NCBI RefSeq assembly: GCF_049705945.1
Contig: NZ_JBNAMV010000004.1
Coordinates: forward strand, 620,001-684,000
Length of the DNA: 64,000 nucleotides
Origin: Salarchaeum japonicum_A
GTDB lineage: Archaea; Halobacteriota; Halobacteria; Halobacteriales; Halobacteriaceae
Direction of reading: 5' to 3'
This document shows, one piece after another, positions 49,135-57,741 of the stretch. A program made the translations under genes and the position numbers. Numbering within the stretch: position 1 is the first letter of the stretch; each line of letters opens with the position of its first letter. The notes beneath the pieces were generated by a model that saw nothing but the letters and a program-made list of their open reading frames with translations, was not told the origin of the DNA and did no database searches.

Positions 49135-49697
49135 CCCCCGCGCTCTTCGGACTCGACTTCGGGTGGTTCCAGCACGCCGTCGAAGCCGCGACTGGCTGGG
49201 GCGGCATCTTCCTCATCATCGTCTACTCCTTCCTCATCGCGTTCGCCCTCCCGCTCCCGAGCGAAGTCGTCCTCATCCCCGTCTGCACGGGCGCAGCGGT
49301 ATGCACGGGCACCCTCCAACTCGGCCTCCCACAGCCCGTCGAACTCGCCGTCGTCATCGTCGCGTCCGGCGCCGGAAAGTCCCTCGGGAGCGTCATCGCC
49401 CTGACCGTCGGGCACGGCGCGAGCCACTCCGGTCCCGTCGTCAACACGCTTCGTCGGATGGGATACGACCCGGTGGAGTGGTCGAAACAGCGCGTCGTCG
49501 AACTCGTCCGGAAGTGGGGGTACGCCGGCCTCGCCGTCGGCCTCACCGTCCCCGGGTTCCCGGACACGCTCTCCATCTACGCGTTCAGCGTCATCGAGAA
49601 GAACGAACTCAAGTTCGCGGTCGCCACGTTCGCCGGGAGCGTCGGCCGCCTCGTCGTCACCGTCGTCTTCCTCCGAGGATTCACCGCCGCCGTCTAG
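49128..49697 (+). CDS. VTT/DedA-like membrane protein
   Basis: A 189-residue membrane protein starting MLAPALFGLDFGWFQHAVEA. Four or so helices flank the re-entrant loop region SFLIAFALPLPSEVVLIPVC and later VGLTVPGFPDTLSIYAFSV, an arrangement typical of VTT (SNARE-associated/DedA) proteins. Some of these act as lipid scramblases or undecaprenyl-phosphate flippases. The usual second G-x3-G-x3-(Y)R motif is partly present (FAGSVGRLVVTVVFLRG). The ATG overlaps the mfnA stop by 7 nt. Confidence 0.75.
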   Translation: MLAPALFGLDFGWFQHAVEAATGWGGIFLIIVYSFLIAFALPLPSEVVLIPVCTGAAVCTGTLQLGLPQPVELAVVIVASGAGKSLGSVIALTVGHGASHSGPVVNTLRRMGYDPVEWSKQRVVELVRKWGYAGLAVGLTVPGFPDTLSIYAFSVIEKNELKFAVATFAGSVGRLVVTVVFLRGFTAAV

Positions 49698-49735
49698 GCT
49701 CAACGCTTATCCGCTCGGGCGCGAAACCGCCGCGT

Positions 49736-50407
49736 ATGGCACGCACGTCACGCTGGGGGTCCGCCGGATTCTTCGTCCTCCTGGGTATCGTCCTCCTCCT
49801 GTTCACCACCGACGCGGTCGACTCCGTCGACCTTTGGACGTGGCTTCCCGGCCTGTTCGTCCTGCTCGGCGCGTGGTCGCTCCTCGCGTCCCGCGGCCGC
49901 AACCTCACCGGCCCCGTCCTCGTCATCGTCGTCGCCGGCGCCTTCCTCCTCCGGAACCTCGACTACCTCCCCGACGACGCCATCTCGACCTACTGGCCCG
50001 CCGTCTTCGTCCTGCTCGGCGTCCTCATCCTCCTGAACCGCGGGCGCAGACGCCGCGGCCACACCGTCAGCGGGAACGGCGAATTTACGTCCGTCTCCAT
50101 CTTCGGCGGGGACTCCCAGCACGTCGGCGGCGACGATTTCCGCGGCGGCGACATCGTCGCCATCTTCGGCGGCCCCACCATCGACCTCCGCGACGCCGCC
50201 CTCACCGACACCCCCGCCACCCTCGAAGTCGTCTCCGTCTTCGGCGGCGCCGAAATCCGCGTCCCCGAAAACTGGACCGTCAATACCGAGACCGTCAACA
50301 TCTTCGGCGGCCTCGAAGACAACCGCCGCACCCCCGGCACCGCCGACGAACCCGACCTCGTCATCACCGGCGTCAACGTCTTCGGTGGCGTCGAGCTCAC
50401 CGATTGA
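49736..50407 (+). CDS. LiaF-like transmembrane protein with repeated FGG motifs
   Basis: A 223-residue protein starting MARTSRWGSAGFFVLLGIVL. Four N-terminal helices (about 10-105) resemble the LiaF/DUF5668 membrane module. The C-terminal domain contains five repeats of V-x-I/V-F-G-G (VSIFGG, VAIFGG, VSVFGG, VNIFGG, VNVFGG), about 22-25 residues apart, a right-handed beta-helix-like pattern of the cell-wall-active antibiotic response family. Bacterial LiaF inhibits a LiaS histidine kinase; no kinase is nearby. Its stop lies in an inverted repeat (50390-50414). Confidence 0.82.
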   Translation: MARTSRWGSAGFFVLLGIVLLLFTTDAVDSVDLWTWLPGLFVLLGAWSLLASRGRNLTGPVLVIVVAGAFLLRNLDYLPDDAISTYWPAVFVLLGVLILLNRGRRRRGHTVSGNGEFTSVSIFGGDSQHVGGDDFRGGDIVAIFGGPTIDLRDAALTDTPATLEVVSVFGGAEIRVPENWTVNTETVNIFGGLEDNRRTPGTADEPDLVITGVNVFGGVELTD

Positions 50408-50414
50408 ACTCGAC
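50390..50414 (+). repeat. Inverted repeat spanning the LiaF-like gene stop codon
   Basis: GTCGAG (50390-50395) pairs with CTCGAC (50409-50414); TGA (50405-50407) is in the loop. It starts a cluster of hairpins extending to 50603. Confidence 0.6.
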
Positions 50415-50756
50415 TAACCCCCGCTCACGCTGTTCGCGGGAATATTCGTCAGGCTCGTAGCGCCTGACTTACCCCCGCTCGCTTCGCTCGCGGGGATGGC
50501 GTCGAACTCACTGACTGAAACCTTTTTGCGGTCGGCGCTCCGACCTGTTGACGTGACTTCGACGGCGTCGCTGGTGCGGTCCATGCGTATGCGGTAGCGA
50601 CGCCTCGGGCGGACCGGACGCGGATTCGGCCCTCATACGGCCGCGGCGTCCGCGAAACCCGAACCTCCGTTTTTCGCGTCGACACGAAAGTATGCTATCG
50701 AGACAGATGATTCGGAATCCACGGGCTTTAGGCCCACACGGCGAGGTGTATCGAGC
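50408..50756. other. 349-nt intergenic hairpin cluster and metG upstream region
   Basis: No protein gene fits. Perfect stems: GTCAGGC/GCCTGAC (50448-50454, 50462-50468), CCCCGC/GCGGGG (50473-50478, 50490-50495), GGTCGG/CCGACC (50530-50535, 50540-50545) and GCGTCGCT/AGCGACGC (50565-50572, 50596-50603). The first part (CTAACCCCCGCTCACGCTGTTCGC) is similar to the repeat after spt5. The last 100 nt before metG contain a T-rich CGTTTTTCGCG (about 50668) that may be promoter sequence. Otherwise I see nothing there. Confidence 0.7.
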
Positions 50757-52796
50757 ATGAGTCACGAGGACTTCCCGACGGAGAACCCCGCAGTGGTGAC
50801 GTGCGGGCTTCCCTACCCCACGGGCGACCTGCACGTCGGCCACCTGCGGACGTACGTGAACGGCGACGCGTTCAGCCGCGGCCTCCGGAAACTCGGCCAG
50901 GAGACGGCGCTCGTCTCCGGAACGGACATGCACGGCACGCCGATTGCCGTGCAGGCCCTGGAGGAGGGCGTTAGCCCGCTCGAGCTCGGCCTGGAGCGCC
51001 ACGAGCAGTACGCGGAGACGTTCCCGGACTTCAACATCGAGTTCGACAACTACGGGCACACGGACGAGGAGATGAACGTCGAACTCACGAAGGAGTTCGT
51101 GCGCACCTGGGAGGAGAACGACCACGTCTACGAGAAAGAGATTCAGGTCGCGTACGACCCAGACGCGGACCAGTGGCTTCCCGACCGATACGTCGAGGGG
51201 ACGTGTCCGTACTGCGGCGATCACGCGCGCGGCGACGAGTGCGACGACGGCTGTCAGCGCCACCTCGAACCCGGCGAAATCGAGAACCCGACCAGCGCAA
51301 TCACCGGCAACGACGCGGAGTACCGCGAACGCGCGCACAAGTTCCTCCGCCTCTCCGACTTCCAGGAGTACCTGGAGGGGTTCATCAATCGGATGGAGGG
51401 CACGAACAACGCGAAGAACCAGCCCCGCGAGTGGATCGAGGGTGGGCTGGAGGACTTCTGCATCACCCGCGACCTCGACTGGGGAATCGACTACCCTGGA
51501 GAGGGCGGCGACGACCTCGTGCTGTACGTCTGGGTGGACGCCCCCATCGAGTACGTCGCGTCCACCAAGCAGTACTCGGAGCGCGTCGGCACCGACGAGT
51601 TCGACTGGGCGGAGCCGTGGCGGGACGGCGACGGCGAAATCGTTCACGTCATCGGCCGCGACATCATCCAGCACCACACCGTCTTCTGGCCGTCGATGCT
51701 CACGGGCGCGGGCTACAACGAACCGCGCGCCGTCTGCGCGACCGGGTTCGTGAACCTCAACGGGAAAGCCCTCAGCACGTCGAAGAACCGCGCAATCTGG
51801 GCGCGCGAGTACCTCGACGAGGGCTTCCATCCCGACCTCTTCCGGTACTACATCGCGACGGCGAGCGGGTTCGAGCGGGACGTGAACTTCTCCTGGGAGC
51901 GCTTCCAGGAGACCGTCAACAGCGAACTCGCGGACGTGGTCGGGAACTTCGCGTACCGCGCGCTGTTGTTCGCGGAGCGGAACTTCGACGGCACGCCCGA
52001 CGTGGCGCTGTCGGACGACGTGGAGACCGAAATCGCGGCGGCGATGGACGACTACCAGGACGCCCTCAACGACTACGACCTCCGGGACGCCGGCGATGTC
52101 GCGGTGAATCTCGCACGATACGGGAACGAGTACATCCAGTCCGCGGAGCCGTGGAAGCTCGACGACGACGAGGCCGCGCCCGTCATCCGGGACTGCGTCC
52201 AGCTCACGAAGGCCGTCGCCGTGCTCCTCCAGCCGTTCACGCCCGAGAAGGCCGACGACCTCTGGAATCAGCTCGGCGAGGACGGGTCCGCCGCGGACGC
52301 GACCATCGCGGACTGCCTGCAGGAGCCGCCGGCGGAGTTCGGCGAGCCCGAGGCGCTGTTCGAGAAGATCGAGGACGAGCGCGTCGCGGAACTGAACGAG
52401 AAACTCGAAGCCAGTATCGAAGAAGCGAGTAGCGAGGAGGACGACGCCGAGAGTATGGAGTTCGAAGACCTCACCGAGGAACGCATCAGCTTCGACAACT
52501 TCCAGGACCTCGACCTGCGGGTCGGCCGCATCGAATCCGCGGAGGGCGTCGAGGGCGCGGACAAACTCGTGAAACTCACCGTTGACATCGGCGTCGAGAC
52601 CCGGCAAATCGTCGCGGGCCTCAAGCAGTTGCACGACACCGACGACCTCGAAGGCCAGAAGGTCGTCGTCGTCGCGAACCTCGAACAGGCCGAGTTGTTC
52701 GGCGTGGAGTCGAACGGCATGGTGCTCGCGGCGGGCGAGCAGGCCGACCTCCTGACGACGCACGGCGACGCCGAACCCGGCACGAAAATCAAGTAA
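50757..52796 (+). CDS. metG: Methionyl-tRNA synthetase with C-terminal tRNA-binding domain
   Basis: A 679-residue class I synthetase. The HIGH-type motif is HVGH (26-29) in YPTGDLHVGHLRTYV. A zinc knuckle CPYCGDHARGDECDDGC lies near residue 150. The KMSKS-equivalent loop is KALSTSKN (about 337). A long acidic linker (about 545-570) leads to a Trbp111/EMAPII-like domain with FQDLDLRVGRIESAEGVEGA and VVVVANLEQAELFGVESNGM, which adds tRNA affinity. It is dimeric in relatives with this domain. Confidence 0.96.
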   Translation: MSHEDFPTENPAVVTCGLPYPTGDLHVGHLRTYVNGDAFSRGLRKLGQETALVSGTDMHGTPIAVQALEEGVSPLELGLERHEQYAETFPDFNIEFDNYGHTDEEMNVELTKEFVRTWEENDHVYEKEIQVAYDPDADQWLPDRYVEGTCPYCGDHARGDECDDGCQRHLEPGEIENPTSAITGNDAEYRERAHKFLRLSDFQEYLEGFINRMEGTNNAKNQPREWIEGGLEDFCITRDLDWGIDYPGEGGDDLVLYVWVDAPIEYVASTKQYSERVGTDEFDWAEPWRDGDGEIVHVIGRDIIQHHTVFWPSMLTGAGYNEPRAVCATGFVNLNGKALSTSKNRAIWAREYLDEGFHPDLFRYYIATASGFERDVNFSWERFQETVNSELADVVGNFAYRALLFAERNFDGTPDVALSDDVETEIAAAMDDYQDALNDYDLRDAGDVAVNLARYGNEYIQSAEPWKLDDDEAAPVIRDCVQLTKAVAVLLQPFTPEKADDLWNQLGEDGSAADATIADCLQEPPAEFGEPEALFEKIEDERVAELNEKLEASIEEASSEEDDAESMEFEDLTEERISFDNFQDLDLRVGRIESAEGVEGADKLVKLTVDIGVETRQIVAGLKQLHDTDDLEGQKVVVVANLEQAELFGVESNGMVLAAGEQADLLTTHGDAEPGTKIK

Positions 52797-52880
52797 CGCG
52801 GCCGGCGGCCCCGACGTTCAACCGCCGAATTTCTATTTTTCGAGCGCGCGTCCACAGTCGACGTTCGATGCGGACGAGCG

Positions 52881-53210
52881 TCAGCCGAGGAGGTCGTAGA
52901 CGGTGACGAGCACGACGAAGCTCCAGAGCATGACGCCGCTCCCGTAGAAGAGGAGGGGAATGCTGACCGGTACATCGATGCTCGTCTGCGTCCAGCCGCC
53001 CTGCGCGTCGAGACCACCGGCGTTCTCGAAACTCCCCCCGTCCACTGGTCCGCTGCTGCCGACGCTGAGGACGACGAGCGTCATCCCACCCAGTCCGATG
53101 AAGAGAACGGGTATCCCGGAGTCAGTCAGAAGGTACACCGCGCCGACCGTGAGGGTGGCGAGCAGTCCCGTGTAGAGGGCGAGGGGTTTGGAGAGGGCTC
53201 TGAGGTTCAT
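52881..53210 (-). CDS. Small membrane protein, three predicted helices
   Basis: A 109-residue protein starting MNLRALSKPLALYTGLLATL. Hydrophobic segments lie at about 10-28, 33-52 and 85-107. The 53-80 loop is rich in Gly/Ser/Thr (SSGPVDGGSFENAGGLDAQG) and probably extracytoplasmic. It ends VLVTVYDLLG. I do not recognise the family. It converges with metG (84-nt gap) and diverges from pyk. Confidence 0.65.
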   Translation of the reverse strand: MNLRALSKPLALYTGLLATLTVGAVYLLTDSGIPVLFIGLGGMTLVVLSVGSSGPVDGGSFENAGGLDAQGGWTQTSIDVPVSIPLLFYGSGVMLWSFVVLVTVYDLLG

Positions 53211-53378
53211 CGCTCGTGAGAGTCACTCTGGTCAGCGTGCATGAAAGTTCCCCGGGCCGACCGGTCGGCGAGGGCGACTTAGCGGGACGGCTTGACGGGG
53301 CGACGCTACGTCGGACACGGTCGTTCGTTATCGACCGGCGGCGAGGGTTTTTGCGCCGTCGCGCCCAAGCGTCGCGTA

Positions 53379-55112
53379 ATGAGGAACGCGAAGATCGTGT
53401 GCACGCTCGGCCCGGCGACGAACGACCGGGCGTCGGTGCGTGCGCTCGCGGATGCGGGGATGACGGTGGCGCGCGTGAATTCGAGTCACGGCGAGCGCGA
53501 GGACCGCCGCGCGCTCGTGGAGACCGTTCGGGAGGTGGACGCGGCGACGGAGAACCCGGTCGCGGCGATGATAGACCTGCAGGGGCCGGAGGTCCGGACC
53601 GCGCCCATCGAGGGCACCGTCGAACTCGAAGCGGGGCGGACGGTTCGATTCGAGCCGGGGACGACCGCGGATTCGGACCGCGTCGGTCTGTCCACGAGCA
53701 TCGCGGCCGCAGAACCCGGCGACCGGGTGTTGCTGGACGACGGCCGCATCGAGACGACCGTCGAGGAAGTCGACGGCGACGCCGTCGTCGCGCGCATCGA
53801 GTCCGGCGGCGAACTGGGGAGTCGGAAGGGCGTGAACGTCCCGGGCGTGAGCCTCGGTCTCGACGTGGTGACGGAGAAGGACCGGAAGGACCTGGAGATG
53901 GCGGCCGACTTGGGCGTGGATTTCGTCGCGGCGAGTTTCGTGCGGGACGGCGACGACGTGCTCGACGTGAGTAGCGTGCTCGAGGAGTTCGGCGCGGACA
54001 TCCCCATCATCGCGAAGGTGGAGCGCGCGGACGCGGTGGAGAACCTCGACAGCATCGTGGAGGCCGCGCACGGCGTGATGGTCGCCAGGGGCGACCTCGG
54101 CGTCGAACTCCCAATGGAGGACGTGCCCGTCATCCAGAAGCGCATCATCCGGCGGTGTCGGAACGCGGGGTCGCCCGTCATCACGGCGACGGAGATGCTG
54201 GACTCGATGATTCACAACCGCCGGCCGACGCGCGCGGAGGCGTCCGACGTGGCGAACGCCGTGCTGGACGGCACGGACGCCGTGATGCTCTCCGCGGAGA
54301 CCGCAATCGGCGACCACCCGGTGCGGGTCGTGGAGGCGATGGACCGCATCGTTCGGGAGGCGGAGCGCAGCGAGGAGTACGCGGAGTTGCGCGAACAGCG
54401 CGTGCCGGAGGCGGACGAGGGGCGGACGGACGCGCTCGCGCGGTCGGCGCGCTACCTCGCGCGGGACGTGGACGCGACGGCGGTCGTGGTCGCCTCCGAG
54501 TCCGGGTACACCGCGCGGAAGGTCGCGAAGTTCCGCCCGGCGATGCCCGTGGTCGCGACGACGCCGAACGACCGCGTTCGCCGCCAGCTCGCGCTCTCCT
54601 GGGGCGTGAACGCGCAGTACGCCGACATCGCGTCCGGCGACGCGTCCGACGTCATCGACTCCTCGGTCGGCGCGGCGCTCGACGCCGGCGTCGCGGACAG
54701 CGGCGACACCGTCGTCGTGCTCTCCGGGATGATGACGGAACTCGAGGGAACGGACACCGCGAACACGCTGAAGGTGCACGTCGCGGCGGAGACGCTCGCG
54801 GTCGGCCGCGCGGTCGTCGCAGGCCGGGTCACCGGTCCGTTCGTGTACGCGCCCGATGGCGACCTCACGGACGTTCCGGACGGCGCGATTCTTGGGCTGC
54901 CCGCCGACTTCGACGGCGAGTTCGACGGCGACCTCTCCGTCGTCGGTGGCATCGTCAGCGAGCGCGCCGGGATGACGGGCTACCCCGCGATGATAGCGCG
55001 CGAACTCGACGTGCCGATGGTGAGCGGCGTCACGCTCCCCGACGACCTCGCCGACGGCGACTCCGTCACGCTGGACGGCGAACGCGGCGTCGTCTACGGC
55101 GGCCGGCTCTGA
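53379..55112 (+). CDS. pyk: Pyruvate kinase with C-terminal PEP-utiliser-like domain
   Basis: A 577-residue glycolytic enzyme (PEP plus ADP to pyruvate plus ATP). MRNAKIVCTLGPATNDRASV starts the A domain. ARVNSSHGERED, DLQGPEVRTAPIEG, the catalytic lysine in PIIAKVERADAVENLD, and VMVARGDLGVELPMEDVP with TATEMLDSMIHNRRPTRAE are all present. After about residue 470 an extra domain resembles the phospho-histidine domain of PEP synthase (GIVSERAGMTGYPAMIAREL), but the His position is Gly-Tyr, so it is probably structural or regulatory. The ATG at 53379 follows GGGTTTTTGCG by about 28 nt. Confidence 0.93.
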   Translation: MRNAKIVCTLGPATNDRASVRALADAGMTVARVNSSHGEREDRRALVETVREVDAATENPVAAMIDLQGPEVRTAPIEGTVELEAGRTVRFEPGTTADSDRVGLSTSIAAAEPGDRVLLDDGRIETTVEEVDGDAVVARIESGGELGSRKGVNVPGVSLGLDVVTEKDRKDLEMAADLGVDFVAASFVRDGDDVLDVSSVLEEFGADIPIIAKVERADAVENLDSIVEAAHGVMVARGDLGVELPMEDVPVIQKRIIRRCRNAGSPVITATEMLDSMIHNRRPTRAEASDVANAVLDGTDAVMLSAETAIGDHPVRVVEAMDRIVREAERSEEYAELREQRVPEADEGRTDALARSARYLARDVDATAVVVASESGYTARKVAKFRPAMPVVATTPNDRVRRQLALSWGVNAQYADIASGDASDVIDSSVGAALDAGVADSGDTVVVLSGMMTELEGTDTANTLKVHVAAETLAVGRAVVAGRVTGPFVYAPDGDLTDVPDGAILGLPADFDGEFDGDLSVVGGIVSERAGMTGYPAMIARELDVPMVSGVTLPDDLADGDSVTLDGERGVVYGGRL

Positions 55113-55171
55113 CGACGCGACAGTCACCAGCGACCCGCGGGCTTTTGTCGAACGAACACCCAAGCAGAGGT

Positions 55172-55315
55172 ATGAGCGAGCGCGAGGAGTTCGACGACTC
55201 GGAGATACCGCGACCGCCGCCGATAGACGTGGAGTCGCCCGACGCGGAGAACGTCACGTTCTTCCTGCTCGGCGTCGCGGTCACCGCCGTCGCCATCCTC
55301 CAGATCGTCGTGTAG
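55172..55315 (+). CDS. 47-residue single-span membrane protein
   Basis: MSEREEFDDSEIPRPPPIDV then ESPDAENVTFFLLGVAVTAV and AILQIVV. An acidic, proline-rich N-terminus of about 27 residues precedes one C-terminal transmembrane helix, a tail-anchored layout. The context GAGGTATG and GGCTTTTGTCG about 24 nt upstream support a real leaderless gene. The nfeD-like gene follows 38 nt later. An ArsA/Get3-type ATPase elsewhere in the window could target such proteins, which is inference only. Confidence 0.7.
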   Translation: MSEREEFDDSEIPRPPPIDVESPDAENVTFFLLGVAVTAVAILQIVV

Positions 55316-55353
55316 CGGACAACGGTTTTGGTGCTTCGCGTTCGACGACTAGT

Positions 55354-55854
55354 ATGGCAGTTGAGACGCTCCCGCTGTTGCTCGTGATCGGCGGCGTCGC
55401 CCTGATGGTGATGGAGGCGTTCGCGCCGGGCGCGCACTTCGTCGTCATCGGCACCGCGCTGTTGGTCGCTGGCATCGCCGGGCTCCTGTTCGCACCGCTC
55501 GCCGCACCCATCGCGCTGGCGGTCATCGTGCTCGTCGTCGGCGGGATCTCCCTCTGGGTGTACCGTCACTTCGACATCTACGAGGGCACGGACGAAGGCA
55601 AAACGGAAGGCTCGGACAGCCTCCGCGGGAAGACCGGCTACGTCGTGGAGCGCGTGACCGAACGGGACGGCCGCGTGAAAATCGAGGGCGGCGGGTTCAG
55701 TTCGCGGTACGCCGCGCGCACCACCACCGGCGACATCGCGGAAGGTACGGACATCATCGTCACCGACCCCGGGGGCGGGAACGTCCTCACCGTCGAGGCG
55801 CTCGACGGCCGGGACGACATCGACCGCGAACTCGACCGCGGGCGCGAAGAGTAG
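55354..55854 (+). CDS. NfeD family membrane protein
   Basis: A 166-residue protein: helices at about 5-23, 28-47 and 50-66 (LPLLLVIGGVALMVMEAFAP onward), then an OB-fold domain from about 85 (LRGKTGYVVERVTERDGRVK, GFSSRYAARTTTG, EGTDIIVTDPGGGNVLTVEA). NfeD proteins partner with SPFH/stomatin-like proteins in membrane microdomains, and such a gene follows immediately (41 nt). The GGTTTTGG element about 24 nt upstream may be its own promoter. Confidence 0.88.
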   Translation: MAVETLPLLLVIGGVALMVMEAFAPGAHFVVIGTALLVAGIAGLLFAPLAAPIALAVIVLVVGGISLWVYRHFDIYEGTDEGKTEGSDSLRGKTGYVVERVTERDGRVKIEGGGFSSRYAARTTTGDIAEGTDIIVTDPGGGNVLTVEALDGRDDIDRELDRGREE

Positions 55855-55866
55855 ACGAGGCGAACC

Positions 55867-55871
55867 TTTAT
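55867..55871 (+). promoter_or_regulatory. TATA-like element of the SPFH gene
   Basis: ACCTTTATCC, TTTAT ending 24 nt before the ATG at 55896. It implies separate initiation inside the NfeD-SPFH cluster. Confidence 0.6.
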
Positions 55872-55895
55872 CCGGGAACCGGGAGCAGATAGCGT

Positions 55896-57065
55896 ATGGA
55901 CATCTCTCCCCTCCAGTCGATCGGTGGGAGTTCCGTCTTCACCGCGGTAGCGATTCTACTGCTCGGCCTGGCAGTAGTCATCGTCTACCAGATGGTGGAG
56001 ATCGTGGACGCCTACGAGAAGAAGGCGCTCACGGTGTTCGGCGAGTACCGAGGCTTGCTCGAACCCGGTATCAGCTTCATCCCGCCGTTCGTTTCCCGCA
56101 CGTACGCGTTCGACATGCGGACGCAGACCATCGACGTGCCCCGGCAGGAAGCCATCACGCGCGACAACTCGCCCGTGACCGCGGACGCCGTCGTCTACAT
56201 CCGCGTGATGGACGCGAAGCGCGCGTTCCTCGAAGTCGATAACTACGAGCGCGCCGTGTCGAACCTCGCGCAGACGACGCTGCGCGCGGTGCTCGGCGAC
56301 ATGGAGCTCGACGACACGCTGAACAAGCGCCAGGAGATCAACGCCCGCATCCGCGAGGAACTCGACGAGCCGACGGACGAGTGGGGTATCCGCGTGGAGA
56401 GCGTGGAGGTCCGTGAAGTGAATCCGTCGCAGGACGTCCAGCAGGCGATGGAGCAGCAGACCTCCGCGGAGCGCAAACGCCGCGCGATGATTCTGGAGGC
56501 GCAGGGTGAACGGCAGTCCGCCATCGAGACCGCGCAGGGTGAGAAGCAGTCCGACATCATCCGCGCCCAGGGGAAGAAGCAGTCCCAGATTCTCGAAGCG
56601 CAGGGTGACGCCATCTCGACGGTGCTTCGCGCGAAGTCCGCGGAGTCGATGGGCGAGCGCGCCATCGTGGAGAAGGGTATGGAGACGCTGGAAGCCATCG
56701 GGCAGAACGAGTCCACGACGTTCGTGCTGCCGCAGGAGCTCACGAGCCTCGTCGGCCGGTACGGCAAGCATCTCACCGGGAGCGACGTAGAATCCGCGAC
56801 CGAATCCCTGGACAGCCTCGACTTCGACGCCGAGACCCGGGAGCTGCTCGGACTCGACGATATCGACGAGATTCTGAGCCAGCTCGACGAGGAAGCGGAC
56901 ATCGACACGGAGAAACTCGAAGAGAAGGCCGAGGAAGTGATGGCCGGCACGGACGCCGGGATGCAGGACGCGGAGTCCGTCATCGAGGAGATGGACCAGG
57001 AGTTCGAGTCCGCGAACGACGACACGAGCGGGTCGTCGAGCGAGAACGGCGACGAGACGAAGTAA
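55896..57065 (+). CDS. SPFH/band 7 domain protein (paraslipin/QmcA-like)
   Basis: A 389-residue membrane-anchored scaffold. One N-terminal helix (about 13-33) leads to the SPFH domain: EKKALTVFGEYRGLLEPGIS, RQEAITRDNSPVTADAVVYI and NLAQTTLRAVLGDMELDD. A helical region follows with AQGERQSAIETAQGEKQSD-type repeats (about 195-230), a coiled coil driving oligomerisation. The tail (about 300-389) is acidic and variable. With NfeD it would form membrane microdomains, and protease partners are common in relatives. Confidence 0.92.
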   Translation: MDISPLQSIGGSSVFTAVAILLLGLAVVIVYQMVEIVDAYEKKALTVFGEYRGLLEPGISFIPPFVSRTYAFDMRTQTIDVPRQEAITRDNSPVTADAVVYIRVMDAKRAFLEVDNYERAVSNLAQTTLRAVLGDMELDDTLNKRQEINARIREELDEPTDEWGIRVESVEVREVNPSQDVQQAMEQQTSAERKRRAMILEAQGERQSAIETAQGEKQSDIIRAQGKKQSQILEAQGDAISTVLRAKSAESMGERAIVEKGMETLEAIGQNESTTFVLPQELTSLVGRYGKHLTGSDVESATESLDSLDFDAETRELLGLDDIDEILSQLDEEADIDTEKLEEKAEEVMAGTDAGMQDAESVIEEMDQEFESANDDTSGSSSENGDETK

Positions 57066-57104
57066 GGCAACCCTTTTCTCGGTCTGTTACGTACTCACAC
57101 GTAG

Positions 57105-57698
57105 ATGGTCGACGAGGACAAGCGTTCGACGCTCCGACGGTTCGCGGCCGTCGGCGCGGCCGGCCCGCTGTCGCAACTCCCGACGAGCGACGACGGCGGG
57201 AGCGAGACGCGGGACGCCATCGCGGGGTACGTCGCGTCGACGCCGGGCGCGCACTTCTCGAAGCTCCGCGACGACCTCAAACTCGGGACCGGGGAGGCCC
57301 AGCACCACCTGCGGCGGCTCGTGGAGGACGGCGTGGTGGAAGCGCACCGCGACGGCGATTACCGGCGGTTCTTCCCGGCGGGCCAGTTCTCTGACTTCGA
57401 GCGGGTGGCGTTGAGCTATCTGCGGCGGGAGACTCCGCGCGGTATGCTGCGCGAACTCCTCCGGAACCCGGACGCGACCGGCGGCGAGCTGGCGGACGCG
57501 CTCGGCGTGTCGCCGCCGACCGTGAGCAAGTACGCGAGCGAACTCGAACGCGTCGGCGTGCTCTCCCGAGAGGACGGGTACGCGGTGGAGGAGCCGGAGA
57601 CGGTGGTGATGTTGCTCGTTCGGTACGCGGAGTCGTTCGACGCGGACACGGCGGCGTTCGCCGCCGACGCTGCGGACTTCGTCTCCTACGACCCCTGA
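57105..57698 (+). CDS. Tandem winged-helix transcriptional regulator
   Basis: A 197-residue protein with two winged helices. The first is at about 35-90 (AIAGYVASTPGAHFSKLRDD, EAQHHLRRLVEDGVVEAHRD). The second is at about 100-160 (LLRNPDATGGELADALGVSP, PTVSKYASELERVGVLSRED). The C-terminal helix VVMLLVRYAESFD is mildly hydrophobic. Tandem wHTH proteins of this kind are frequent haloarchaeal regulators. Nearby candidates for control are the SPFH/NfeD genes and the Tat-exported protein downstream; this is inference. Confidence 0.82.
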   Translation: MVDEDKRSTLRRFAAVGAAGPLSQLPTSDDGGSETRDAIAGYVASTPGAHFSKLRDDLKLGTGEAQHHLRRLVEDGVVEAHRDGDYRRFFPAGQFSDFERVALSYLRRETPRGMLRELLRNPDATGGELADALGVSPPTVSKYASELERVGVLSREDGYAVEEPETVVMLLVRYAESFDADTAAFAADAADFVSYDP

Positions 57699-57741
57699 AT
57701 CGGCGATAAGCCCTTTCAGTGCGCCTTGACTAGCTTGTTTC

